Source: Prevotella sp. (lineage in GTDB: Bacteria; Bacteroidota; Bacteroidia; Bacteroidales; Bacteroidaceae). From it: a stretch of DNA of 64,000 nt. The notes under the pieces were generated by a model, which worked only from the letters and a program-made list of their open reading frames with translations, was not told the origin of the DNA and did no database searches. Location: positions 124,001 to 188,000 of the forward strand of contig JAFYJN010000041.1 of assembly GCA_017538105.1 (NCBI GenBank), in the 5' to 3' direction. Positions 8,207 to 16,499 of the stretch are shown here, piece after piece. The translations under genes and the position numbers were made by a program. Each line of letters begins with the position of its first letter. Position 1 is the stretch's first letter.

Positions 8207-9531
8207 AGTGTGTCCTCCTTCGTTAATGCTACAAATCGGTCTATCTCTTCTTTCGTTCGTTTCTCCGTGCAGGCAATCATCAAGGTGTTGTCGTTGACTT
8301 TTACGCCACCGAGGATTCCATGTTGGAGCAGACGGCGCTGCAATGTGTCCACATCACCGTCGTAACGCACGCAGAACTCATTGAAGAACGGCTGGTCGAA
8401 GGCCATCGTGAAACGGCCGGTAGCTACCAACTCGTCGGCCATGTAATGGGCGGCATCGTAGGAACGCTGTGCCACTTCCTTCAGTCCTTCCTTACCCATC
8501 AGCGAGAGGTAGATGGTCACGAAGAGTGCCATCAGACTCTGGTTGGAACAGATGTTCGACGTGGCTTTCTGTCGACGGATATGCTGTTCGCGGGCTTGCA
8601 GGGTGAGCACAAAGGCACGCTGGCCACGACTGTCCTTGGTCATGCCGACAATACGTCCGGGCATCTTACGCATCAGCTTGTCGGTGCAGCAGAGATAACC
8701 CACACTCGGGCCACCATAGCACATCGGTATGCCCAACGACTGGCCGTCGCCCACGGCGATGTCGGCTCCCCATTCGCCGGGAGTCTTCAACAGGGCGAGG
8801 TCACTGATAACTGAGTTGACGATGAACAGAGCTTTCTGCTCATGGCATAGGTCGGCCCATCCGGTGAAGTCCTCGATGATACCGTAGAAATTGGGTTGTT
8901 GCACCAAGACACCGGCAATGCCGCCTGCTGCCAGACGCTCACGCAGGTCATCCATATCAGTCACGCCGTCACGTTCCTTAAGATAGACAATCTCCACGCC
9001 GTGGAAATGGGCGTAGGTCTCCACCACACGTTTCACCTTGGGGTCGAGACAGTTGCTCACCAACACGGTGTTGGCTTTCTTCGACTGCGCGGCGGCCATC
9101 ATCACAGCCTCGGCGGTGGCGGTGCTGCCGTCGTACATCGATGCATTGCTGATGGCCATGCCTGTCAACTCTGTCATCATACTCTGGAATTCGAAGATGT
9201 AATGCAGCGTTCCTTGTGAGATCTCGGCCTGATAGGGAGTGTAGCTGGTCAGGAACTCGGAACGCTCGGTGAGGTTCGGCACGATGCTCGGCGTGTAGTG
9301 GTCATAGACACCGGCTCCGGCGAATACCGTCAGCGAAGTGTTTCGGCTGCACAGACGGTCGAAATAACGACGTACCTCCAACTCGCTCATCGACGAGGGC
9401 AGGTCGTATTCGCCCTTGAACCGTACCGCTTCGGGAATCTCGGCGAAGAGGTCATCCAGCCGCTCGGCACCAATCTTGTCGAGCATCTGCCGGATGTCTT
9501 CTTCGGTATGGGGAAAATATTTATAAGCCAT
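8203..9531 (-). CDS. gcvPA: Glycine dehydrogenase (decarboxylating) subunit 1
   Basis: N-terminal half of the glycine decarboxylase, partner of GcvPB. It is a 442-residue PLP-fold protein without its own PLP lysine, as is usual for PA. It begins MAYKYFPHTEEDIRQMLDKI, a typical N-terminus, and includes SLTVFAGAGVYDHYTPS and ISNASMYDGSTATAEA. The longest frame starts at 9570 inside gcvH and adds 13 implausible residues; the ATG at 9531, four bases after the gcvH stop, is preferred. It is sandwiched between gcvH and gcvPB with no internal promoter. Confidence 0.95.
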   Translation of the reverse strand: MAYKYFPHTEEDIRQMLDKIGAERLDDLFAEIPEAVRFKGEYDLPSSMSELEVRRYFDRLCSRNTSLTVFAGAGVYDHYTPSIVPNLTERSEFLTSYTPYQAEISQGTLHYIFEFQSMMTELTGMAISNASMYDGSTATAEAVMMAAAQSKKANTVLVSNCLDPKVKRVVETYAHFHGVEIVYLKERDGVTDMDDLRERLAAGGIAGVLVQQPNFYGIIEDFTGWADLCHEQKALFIVNSVISDLALLKTPGEWGADIAVGDGQSLGIPMCYGGPSVGYLCCTDKLMRKMPGRIVGMTKDSRGQRAFVLTLQAREQHIRRQKATSNICSNQSLMALFVTIYLSLMGKEGLKEVAQRSYDAAHYMADELVATGRFTMAFDQPFFNEFCVRYDGDVDTLQRRLLQHGILGGVKVNDNTLMIACTEKRTKEEIDRFVALTKEDTL

Positions 9532-9535
9532 ATTT

Positions 9536-9916
9536 TTACTCCTTGCACATTTCGGCGTAGGCTTCGGCATCCATCAGGTTGTCCAACTCGGTCTTGTCGG
9601 TCAGTTCCACCTTGATGATCCAGTTGGCAAAGGCATCCGTGTTCACCAGACCGGGCTCGTCTTCCAAAGCCTCGTTCACCTCAACCACGGTGCCACTGAC
9701 AGGGGCTATCAGGTCGCTGGCGGCTTTCACGCTTTCAACGGCGCCGAACTCGCTGCCGGCTTCCACCTCATCGTCCACTTCGGGCATGTCTACATACACC
9801 ACCTCACCCAAAGCATGCTGGGCATAGTCGGTGATACCAATGTAACCATACTCGCCTTCTACTTTCACATACTCATGCGTCTCTGAATAATAGAGTCCTT
9901 CAATTACTTTTGCCAT
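9536..9916 (-). CDS. gcvH: Glycine cleavage system H protein
   Basis: Lipoyl carrier shuttling the aminomethyl group between P-, T- and L-proteins. It has 126 residues with the lipoylation site Lys64 in FGAVESVKAASDL and the flanking strands GYIGITDYAQHALGEVVYVD. The acidic surface is normal for the family. The 128-base gap to gcvT is a pyrimidine-rich low-complexity run on the plus strand (ttttacttccttttataac and variants) without a promoter core, so gcvH is probably expressed from the lplA promoter. The lipoate ligase that modifies it is encoded upstream in the same transcript. Confidence 0.96.
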   Translation of the reverse strand: MAKVIEGLYYSETHEYVKVEGEYGYIGITDYAQHALGEVVYVDMPEVDDEVEAGSEFGAVESVKAASDLIAPVSGTVVEVNEALEDEPGLVNTDAFANWIIKVELTDKTELDNLMDAEAYAEMCKE

Positions 9917-10044
9917 AATTTGATTTTTTTATTTTACCTTTTTACTCTTCTTTTACTATTCAAAGCTATTGTCCTGCACGAAGTGCATAACTTCCTTTTA
10001 TAACTTCCCTTTTTACTTCCTTTTATAACTCCCTCTACCTTCCT

Positions 10045-11136
10045 TTACCTTTTATAGTTTTTCTCGTAGAAACGTTTCTTCACCACCACGCCGGGGAAGG
10101 TTTTCTTCCTGATTTGAATCATCACCTCAGTGCCCAACTTGGCAAAACGGCTGTCGACAAGTGCCATGCACACGCTCTTGTCGGTAGAGATGGTGTGATA
10201 GCCGGTGGTCACCTCTCCAATCACCTCTCCGTCCTTCAACACGGCATAGCCATGGCGGGGAATGGCGCGGTCGCTCAGCTCAATGCCGATAACACGCTTG
10301 GCCACACCTTCTTCTTTCTGGCGAACCAATGCCTCTTTACCGATGAACTCGGGCTTGTCCAACTTGCAGAACATTGACAGGCCGGCCATCACAGGCGAGA
10401 TGTCTGCAGACAGTTCGTCGCCATACAACGGCAGGCCCACCTCGAAACGAAGGGTGTCGCGACAGCCCAAACCACATGGCTTGCAACGGCCACTCGCCAT
10501 CAGTTTGTCCCAAGCCCCCTGGATATAGGCATGACTGCCGTAAATCTCGAAACCATCTTCGCCTGTGTAGCCCGTGCGGCTCAGCACCAATGTCTCACCG
10601 TCCACGTCCACTCGTTTTGTGGTGTAAAACACCAGGTCCTGGCACGGCAGACCGAGCACCTGCTCCACCACCTGTTCCGATTCGGGACCTTGTACAGCCA
10701 ACTGACCGTAATAGTCGCTCTCGTGCTTCAGCTCGATATCGAAACCGTCCATGTGGGCCTCCATCCAAGCCACGTCCTTGTCGATGTTGGCGGCATTGAT
10801 GACGAGGAAGAAATCGTTTTCGCCCATCTTATAAACCAACAGGTCGTCAACGGTGCCACCGTCTTCATACAACATCATGCCGTAATAGACCTTGCCCACG
10901 GGGGCATCGGTGATGTCGTTGGTGAAGATATGGTTCACGTAACGCTCGGCATCGCGACCGCGAACGGTCACCTCGCCCATATGCGACACGTCGAACACGC
11001 CGCAGTGCTGGCGCACGGCATTGTGCTCGTCGATGATGTTACTATACTGAATGGGCATGTCAAATCCGCCGAAAGGCTGTATCAATGCGCCTAACTGCAC
11101 GTGTCTGTCATACAGACAGGTTCTCTTGTTTTCCAT
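10045..11136 (-). CDS. gcvT: Aminomethyltransferase (T-protein)
   Basis: Transfers the methylene group from aminomethylated GcvH to tetrahydrofolate, releasing ammonia. The 363-residue product has the N-terminal FGGFDMPIQYSN, where folate and the methylene donor bind, the catalytic region VFDVSHMGEVTVRG with the conserved Asp, the folate-contacting LSRTGYTGEDGFEIY, and the C-terminal barrel with TTGYHTISTDKSVCMALVD. Length is normal. It lies 30 bases after lplA and leads the gcv genes proper. Confidence 0.95.
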   Translation of the reverse strand: MENKRTCLYDRHVQLGALIQPFGGFDMPIQYSNIIDEHNAVRQHCGVFDVSHMGEVTVRGRDAERYVNHIFTNDITDAPVGKVYYGMMLYEDGGTVDDLLVYKMGENDFFLVINAANIDKDVAWMEAHMDGFDIELKHESDYYGQLAVQGPESEQVVEQVLGLPCQDLVFYTTKRVDVDGETLVLSRTGYTGEDGFEIYGSHAYIQGAWDKLMASGRCKPCGLGCRDTLRFEVGLPLYGDELSADISPVMAGLSMFCKLDKPEFIGKEALVRQKEEGVAKRVIGIELSDRAIPRHGYAVLKDGEVIGEVTTGYHTISTDKSVCMALVDSRFAKLGTEVMIQIRKKTFPGVVVKKRFYEKNYKR

Positions 11137-11166
11137 TTCTATGAATTTAGGGTTCTTGTTTTGTCT

Positions 11167-12141
11167 TCAAGGGTTGATGAGCAGGTTGATGAACGACGGT
11201 TTGTCTAAATGCAGGATGATGTCGTCCAAATGGTCTGGCAGTGTGGAGTCCAAGGCCGAACGCTCCAATGCCACGTTGCGGAGTCTATGGGTGATGGTGT
11301 TCAGGTCGCCCACGACAAAGAAGTCTCCCAGCAGCTCCATCTGTTTGATGATGCCGTTCTTCAATTCCATACGAGCCTCGATGTCACCCACGCCGTCGAT
11401 ACGTTTCCTGCGCACCACACTATAACGTGGATTATGTCCGTAGATGAAGGCGTCGTCCAGATAGCCGCGCTCGATATGTTCTATCTCGTTGATGGCCTCG
11501 TTGTCGAGCGTCATCTCTCCATGGCACAGGTGGTTTCGGAAGAACGTCATGATGTCAGTCAGACGCATTGTGGTGTAATCTTTTAATAGCGCCACATGCT
11601 GGCGTACGCTCTCCACCCCTTTGCTCTCGAGTTTGGCCAGGCTGGGCGTGATGGCGGCCGCCATGTGCTCCATATGAGTGTCATAGAGTAGGGTGCCGTG
11701 AACGATGCTGCGTCCGGGGATATGGTAGAAGGCGTTGCCCGACACTTTTCGTCCGTTGATGAGGATATCGTTGCGTCCGGTGGCCTTCGCCTCGATGCCC
11801 ATCTTGTAGAGCACCAGCACCAACATGTTCATATAGCGGTTAAAGGTGAAGTTTACGTTCTCCTCACGTGTGATATAGCTAAGCATCACATTGCCCATGT
11901 CGGCATATACACACCCCCCACCACTCTTGCGGCGGTACATCCTGATGCCATGTTCACGACAGTAATCAGTGTTCACCTCATTCTCAATCAGTTGGTTGCG
12001 TCCGAAGATTACCGACGGTTCCACCCGCCACATGAAAAAGCAGTCGTCTGCTTCCACATGGCGGGCTACGTATTCTTCCGCCGCCAGATAGAAACTCAAT
12101 GGGCGGCCATCGTTATCAGGACCGAAGCTGATGTACTCCAT
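11167..12141 (-). CDS. lplA: Lipoate-protein ligase family protein
   Basis: BPL/LplA-fold enzyme expected to attach lipoate (via lipoyl-AMP) to GcvH. The 324-residue product contains FMWRVEPSVIFGRNQLIENE, the signature RRKSGGGCVYADMGNVMLSY and the lysine-bearing GRNDILINGRKVSGNAFY, followed by a C-terminal accessory domain. The start at 12141 (MEYISFGPD) is chosen because the promoter core at 12190-12198 lies downstream of the longest-frame ATG at 12213. The leader is only about 40 bases, so no glycine riboswitch can precede the operon. Placing the ligase first in the glycine-cleavage transcript links lipoate scavenging to synthesis of its acceptor. Confidence 0.92.
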   Translation of the reverse strand: MEYISFGPDNDGRPLSFYLAAEEYVARHVEADDCFFMWRVEPSVIFGRNQLIENEVNTDYCREHGIRMYRRKSGGGCVYADMGNVMLSYITREENVNFTFNRYMNMLVLVLYKMGIEAKATGRNDILINGRKVSGNAFYHIPGRSIVHGTLLYDTHMEHMAAAITPSLAKLESKGVESVRQHVALLKDYTTMRLTDIMTFFRNHLCHGEMTLDNEAINEIEHIERGYLDDAFIYGHNPRYSVVRRKRIDGVGDIEARMELKNGIIKQMELLGDFFVVGDLNTITHRLRNVALERSALDSTLPDHLDDIILHLDKPSFINLLINP

Positions 12142-12189
12142 CCGATGTGTGTTCGATTCGAGGTTAAAAAAGGTCGGTCGTTCTTGATT

Positions 12190-12220
12190 GCAAATATAAT
12201 GATTTCCCGTCATCCTGCAA
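12190..12220 (-). promoter_or_regulatory. Promoter of the lplA-gcv-lpdA operon
   Basis: TATATTTGC at 12190-12198 with TTG at 12218-12220, 19 bases apart on the minus strand. It decides the lplA start. Confidence 0.7.
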
Positions 12221-12264
12221 TGGAAAAAATGATGAAAAATCGCCCATTTTAAGAAATTTAAACA

Positions 12265-12295
12265 GGGCCGTTTCAGATTGCTTCCAAAACGGCCC
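12265..12295 (-). terminator. Terminator after thrC
   Basis: GGGCCGTTT and AAACGGCCC form a 9-bp stem with a 13-base loop, followed on the minus strand by TGTTTAAATTT. The U-run is weak, so termination may be partial. Confidence 0.6.
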
Positions 12296-12387
12296 CGTTG
12301 CTTTTATTCTCTAAGAAAAACGCCCATAAAAGTGAAGAATTGTTTCGGCGGTCTCTATAGCTTCTATAGTATCAGCCCAATCTCTTT

Positions 12388-13710
12388 CTATTCTCCCATC
12401 AAGAATGCCTTGAAATCGCAATAATCTTTCGAGAGAGGAATGCTCTGCTTCTTGCCGCGCATGAAGGCGGCAAGGCGGTCGGGGATGGCCACGTCGGTGT
12501 GGCAAATCTCATCCACTTTCTCCTTGAACTTGGCAGGATGGGCAGTCTCGCAAAATACGCCCACCTCGTCGTCAGCAAGTTGCTCTTGAAGAGCGCGATA
12601 ACCGCATGCTCCGTGGGGGTCGAGCTGGTAGCCGGTGCGGTTCAGACAGTCGCGCATTGTCTCTTTGATTTGCTCATCACTGTATGTGGCTCCGCTGATG
12701 AGGGCGGTGATACGCTCGTGGCTGTGGCCATAGAGGTCGAGTATACGGGCGAAATTGCTGGGGTCGCCCACGTCCATGGCGTTAGCCAGTGTCTGCTTGC
12801 TGGGCTGCGGGGTATAGACCCCCGTCTGCAAATATTGGTAGAAGATGTCGTTGGCGTTATTCGCGGCAATAAACCGCTTGACGGGCAGCCCCATGCGATG
12901 ACCGAACAGTCCGGCAGTGATGTTGCCGAAGTTGCCGCTCGGCACACAAATCACCAGGTTGCTCTTCCCTTCCTTGTCGAAGGTAAGCATACCTTGTTCC
13001 TTCATCCGCGCGTAGGCGTTGAAATAATAGAAGGCCTGGGGGAGGAAACGGGCCACATTGATACTGTTGGCACTTGTCAAGCGCATGTGATGGTTTAGTT
13101 CCTCATCCATAAAGGCATTCTTCACCAATGCCTGACAGTTGTCGAACACACCATCCACCTCGATGGCTGTGATGTTCCGGCCTAAAGTTGTGAACTGGCT
13201 CTCTTGGATGCGGCTCACTTTACCCTTGGGATAGAGCACATACACATGTATGCCATCGACGCCCAGAAAACCATTGGCTACTGCTGAGCCGGTGTCACCA
13301 CTCGTTGCTACAAGCACGTTCACACGCTCCTGACTCTCTTGACGGATGAAATATTGCAGCAGACGGGCCATGAAACGGGCACCCACATCCTTGAAAGCGA
13401 GCGTCGGACCATGGAACAACTCCAATGAATGGATGTTCTTCTCCACTGCTACCACGGGACAGTCGAAGGCAAGTGTGTCGTAAACGATATTCCTCAAAGC
13501 ATCATCATCCACATCGCCGCCGAAGAAGGCCTTGGCCACTTCATAGGCAATCTCTTGGAATGTGAGCGTGTCGATGCGCTCGAAAAACGATGGCTCCATC
13601 GTGTTGATTTGCTCGGGCATGTATAGACCCCTATCTTCTGCCAATCCCTTCACCACGGCTTTCTTTAAAGTAGCCATGGGGGCCTGTTGGTTGGTGCTGT
13701 AATACTGCAT
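12388..13710 (-). CDS. thrC: Threonine synthase
   Basis: PLP enzyme converting O-phosphohomoserine to threonine, the last step of the pathway begun by thrA at 18.9 kb. The 440-residue product has the PLP lysine Lys107 in FHGPTLAFKDVGARF, the phosphate-binding NVLVATSGDTGSAVANGF, the ICVPSGNFGNITAGLFGHRM loop, and the C-terminal CETAHPAKFKEKV. It has its own promoter (13739-13771). In related genomes thrC normally follows thrA and the mutase-like gene in one operon. Here an oppositely oriented gene sits between. Confidence 0.96.
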   Translation of the reverse strand: MQYYSTNQQAPMATLKKAVVKGLAEDRGLYMPEQINTMEPSFFERIDTLTFQEIAYEVAKAFFGGDVDDDALRNIVYDTLAFDCPVVAVEKNIHSLELFHGPTLAFKDVGARFMARLLQYFIRQESQERVNVLVATSGDTGSAVANGFLGVDGIHVYVLYPKGKVSRIQESQFTTLGRNITAIEVDGVFDNCQALVKNAFMDEELNHHMRLTSANSINVARFLPQAFYYFNAYARMKEQGMLTFDKEGKSNLVICVPSGNFGNITAGLFGHRMGLPVKRFIAANNANDIFYQYLQTGVYTPQPSKQTLANAMDVGDPSNFARILDLYGHSHERITALISGATYSDEQIKETMRDCLNRTGYQLDPHGACGYRALQEQLADDEVGVFCETAHPAKFKEKVDEICHTDVAIPDRLAAFMRGKKQSIPLSKDYCDFKAFLMGE

Positions 13711-13738
13711 ACTGATACTATTCGATAACTTTTGGAGG

Positions 13739-13771
13739 GCAAAGGTAACGATTTTTCAACTCTTAGCCAAA
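13739..13771 (-). promoter_or_regulatory. thrC promoter
   Basis: TACCTTTGC at 13739-13747 with TTTG at 13768-13771, 20 bases apart on the minus strand. It is divergent from the promoter of the neighbouring plus-strand gene. Confidence 0.7.
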
Positions 13772-13826
13772 GAAACCACTTAAAAACTCATCAACCTAAA
13801 AATACACAAACTAAAAATCTTTTTCG

Positions 13827-13835
13827 TATCTTTGC
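13827..13835 (+). promoter_or_regulatory. Promoter core for the 13860 gene
   Basis: TATCTTTGC about 25 bases before the ATG. No clear TTG element was found at the expected distance upstream. Confidence 0.6.
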
Positions 13836-13859
13836 AGACGAAAAGATAAATGCTACATC

Positions 13860-15095
13860 ATGAACGTGAAATTCAAAATGCCTAAATTTGGCAGGGTGCT
13901 CACAGGCAAGGGATTCCTCAAGGAACTCGGCCTCACTATTCTTGCCACCACCATATCTATCATCCTCACCTTTGGTACGGCTCATCTCATCGAACAGCGA
14001 CAGAAGAAACATGCAGGTCGACAGACTGCCATGATGGTAATTCACGACATCGACGAGAACGTTCAACTCATGCGCGACCTGGCCAAGAACGAGGTTGCCA
14101 ATTTTGAGTTGTCACAGTATATCATGAACCACCTTGACAGCATCGACAAGATTTCCTTCGATACGCTGAACGCGGTGTACAACTTCATCTGCAAATCCGA
14201 GGACTTCCAGTTGCAAGACTCGAAGGAGAAAATATTCCATAGTAGCCAAGACTCTTGGAAGAACATCGACAACACACAGTTCATCGACGTGGTACAGACG
14301 TTTTTCTATGAACGGAGGTATTACCAAGACTATTTCAACAACGACTACCATTTCCAGCAGCCGCTCTCACGTGAAAAACAGTATGAGATTTACATGGCCC
14401 ATGCGCCATCGTATAATATCTACGAATTCTTGCCTGCGGTCATCAAAGAGTACCTTCCCACCAACGATGTGCAGTTCTTCCTGATGTTCTCACCCACACG
14501 TAGCAGGGTATACAACTCCATCGCCGACTCGTGGAAACAGAAGAGCGACCAGTGTAAGTTCATCATGGGCATCACCGACGAGGAGATGGCGGAATACATC
14601 AAAACGAAAAACCGTTCTGGAAAACCCGCAAAAAAACGGAATCTCGTGGGTAAATGGGTAGGCCTCTCGTCGGAAGACACTACCGAGGAAGTGGAATTTA
14701 TGAGCGACAACACCTTCAAGCATATTACCACCATGAAAACGGTCAATCCCTTCTACAGTGGACGACTGCTTTCTTTCACTACTTTGACGGGTACTTGGGA
14801 GATAGAGGGCGATTCGCTCATCCGACATTACAATAAAGACATATCGATAAAGTTCGATAGGTCGCAGATGACCTATCAACCGGAAATGAAAGATTCGGTG
14901 GACAGCTACATTGCCAATTCCGATAAGATAGCTCGTGAGACTTGGCGGAAAGATAGTAACAATCCAGAACTCTCTCATTTCTCCATGGCGGTTTACATCG
15001 ATGATTCGGGCGATAAACTGGAATTGACAAGGACGCAGACGGATGACCAAGGCAAGGAAACGGTCACCGCTATCTATATGACGAGGATAAAATAG
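13860..15095 (+). CDS. Membrane-anchored protein with lipocalin-like C-terminal part, unknown function
   Basis: The 411-residue product has one transmembrane helix near the N-terminus (about residues 23-44, LGLTILATTISIILTFGTAH). A basic flank and a long, mostly helical, extracytoplasmic or cytoplasmic segment follow (HDIDENVQLMRDLAKNE). The last 140 residues look like a beta-barrel of the kind LVGKWVGLSSEDTTEEVEF ... LTGTWEIEGDSLIRHYN, reminiscent of lipocalin-like domains in Bacteroidota. The N-terminal layout resembles DUF6090-type proteins, but I am unsure. It runs against the thr genes, splitting them, and has its own promoter. No partner gene is adjacent. Confidence 0.8.
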   Translation: MNVKFKMPKFGRVLTGKGFLKELGLTILATTISIILTFGTAHLIEQRQKKHAGRQTAMMVIHDIDENVQLMRDLAKNEVANFELSQYIMNHLDSIDKISFDTLNAVYNFICKSEDFQLQDSKEKIFHSSQDSWKNIDNTQFIDVVQTFFYERRYYQDYFNNDYHFQQPLSREKQYEIYMAHAPSYNIYEFLPAVIKEYLPTNDVQFFLMFSPTRSRVYNSIADSWKQKSDQCKFIMGITDEEMAEYIKTKNRSGKPAKKRNLVGKWVGLSSEDTTEEVEFMSDNTFKHITTMKTVNPFYSGRLLSFTTLTGTWEIEGDSLIRHYNKDISIKFDRSQMTYQPEMKDSVDSYIANSDKIARETWRKDSNNPELSHFSMAVYIDDSGDKLELTRTQTDDQGKETVTAIYMTRIK

Positions 15096-15117
15096 AGGAA
15101 GATAGCCTGGCATTAGT

Positions 15118-15249
15118 AGTTAAGAAGTTAAGAAGTTAACGCTTCGCTCGGAAGTTAAGCCATTACCTGCATCCTTCCCAATTCTCTTCTGCATATGGCT
15201 TAACTCCTTTAACTTCTTTAACTCCTATAACTCCTTCCACTACCTCCCT
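15118..15249. repeat. Low-complexity intergenic repeat between convergent genes
   Basis: Runs of agttaagaagttaag, an inverted gagcgaagcg-type core (gttaacgcttcgctc, 15136-15150), then tgcatatggcttaactcc followed by tttaacttctttaactcc. The second part recurs near 21130 and the core recurs near 30235 and 55149. No gene or clear terminator was seen here. Confidence 0.6.
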
Positions 15250-16488
15250 TTATCTCAATTTCATCAGTTCTTCCATGAACTGGCGTAGGCGCAGCAGGCC
15301 ATAGCTGCCGCTGACGCAACTCACTTCGTCGTAAACCTGTACCTCGTCGGCCTCGATACCACGGTGCCAGATGACGAAAGGCACCGGTTCGCTCACGTGG
15401 ATGCGTTGTTCCACGGGCGTGGGGTGGTCGGGCAGCACGGCGATACACACATCATCATCCCACGTCTTCACTTCTTCATAGATGGGACCTATCATGCGAC
15501 TGTCCAACTGCTCGATGGTGCGCAATTTCAGCTCCAGGTCACCGTCGTGACCGGCCTCGTCGCTGGCTTCCACATGCACAAAAACAAAATCTTGTTCACG
15601 CAACGCGTCAAGGGCTGCCTGTGTCTTGCCCTCATAGTTGGTGTCGGCAAGTCCCGTGGCACCCTCCACCTCAATGACGTCCAGACCAGCGTAACGGCCG
15701 ATGCCTCGGATGAGGTCAACGGCACTGATGACCGAACCGCTCTTCAGCTGTGGAAATTGTGCCTGCAACGGCTGCATATCCGGACGGTAACCGCCGCTCC
15801 AGGGCCAGATACTATTGGCCTGACGTTCGCCCTTTGCGGCTCGCTCGATATTGAAAGGATGTTTGGATAGCAGCTCTTGCGAACGCAATATGAGGTCGTT
15901 TATCAGGTCGGCGGTCTCCTGGGCGCTCATCCGTCCTTCTTCTTGGGGGGCGTTTTCTTCGGCTTTCACCAACAGCGGGCGCCACGGCTCATTGGGGTGG
16001 TCATGGGGTGGGGCACAGATGATATGTTTGTTGCCGCCACGGATAACCAACAGGTGGCGATACTGTATGCCGGTGATGAACTGCACGCGGTCGTTGCCCA
16101 GATGCTCGTTCAGATAACGGATGAGCGCGTCGCCATCGGCGGTCTGCAGGTTACCCCCGTTATGGGTGATAATCTTCCCATTTTCCAGGGTGATGATGTT
16201 ACAGCGGATGGCGAAGTCGTCGGGGCGCATCTCATAACCGATGGAAGCGGCCTCCAACGGTCCGCGACCCTCATACACTTCGTTCAGATCGTAGCCCAAA
16301 ATGGCGGTGTTGGCTACTTCCGAACCAGGAGGAAAACCCTCGGGAACGGTAATCAACCGGCCGCAACGTCCTTGGCGGGCCAACAGGTCCATATAAGGGG
16401 TCTTGGCATGTTGCAACAGTGTCTTTCCTCCTAATCGTTTCACGGCATGGTCGGCCATGCCGTCGCCTAATATGATAATATGTTTCAT
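15250..16488 (-). CDS. apgM: Phosphoglycerate-mutase-like protein, proposed homoserine kinase
   Basis: Alkaline-phosphatase-superfamily protein of the archaeal cofactor-independent phosphoglycerate mutase type. The 412-residue product starts MKHIIILGDGMADHAVKRLG (metal-binding Asp) and carries TAILGYDLNEVYEGRGPLEA, VEASDEAGHDGDLELKLRTI and AVLPDHPTPVEQRIHVSEPV, all metal-ligand regions. In thr operons lacking thrB this subfamily (TIGR02535) is proposed to phosphorylate homoserine. Here it lies 11 bases after thrA, no thrB is visible in the window, and thrC needs O-phosphohomoserine. The homoserine-kinase role is therefore an inference from context; mutase activity is the alternative. Confidence 0.9.
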   Translation of the reverse strand: MKHIIILGDGMADHAVKRLGGKTLLQHAKTPYMDLLARQGRCGRLITVPEGFPPGSEVANTAILGYDLNEVYEGRGPLEAASIGYEMRPDDFAIRCNIITLENGKIITHNGGNLQTADGDALIRYLNEHLGNDRVQFITGIQYRHLLVIRGGNKHIICAPPHDHPNEPWRPLLVKAEENAPQEEGRMSAQETADLINDLILRSQELLSKHPFNIERAAKGERQANSIWPWSGGYRPDMQPLQAQFPQLKSGSVISAVDLIRGIGRYAGLDVIEVEGATGLADTNYEGKTQAALDALREQDFVFVHVEASDEAGHDGDLELKLRTIEQLDSRMIGPIYEEVKTWDDDVCIAVLPDHPTPVEQRIHVSEPVPFVIWHRGIEADEVQVYDEVSCVSGSYGLLRLRQFMEELMKLR

Positions 16489-16499
16489 CTCAATCTCTT

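Noticed and set aside
12142-12190. Glycine riboswitch before the gcv operon
   Set aside because: The leader from the mapped promoter core to the lplA start is only about 40 bases, too short for the aptamer.
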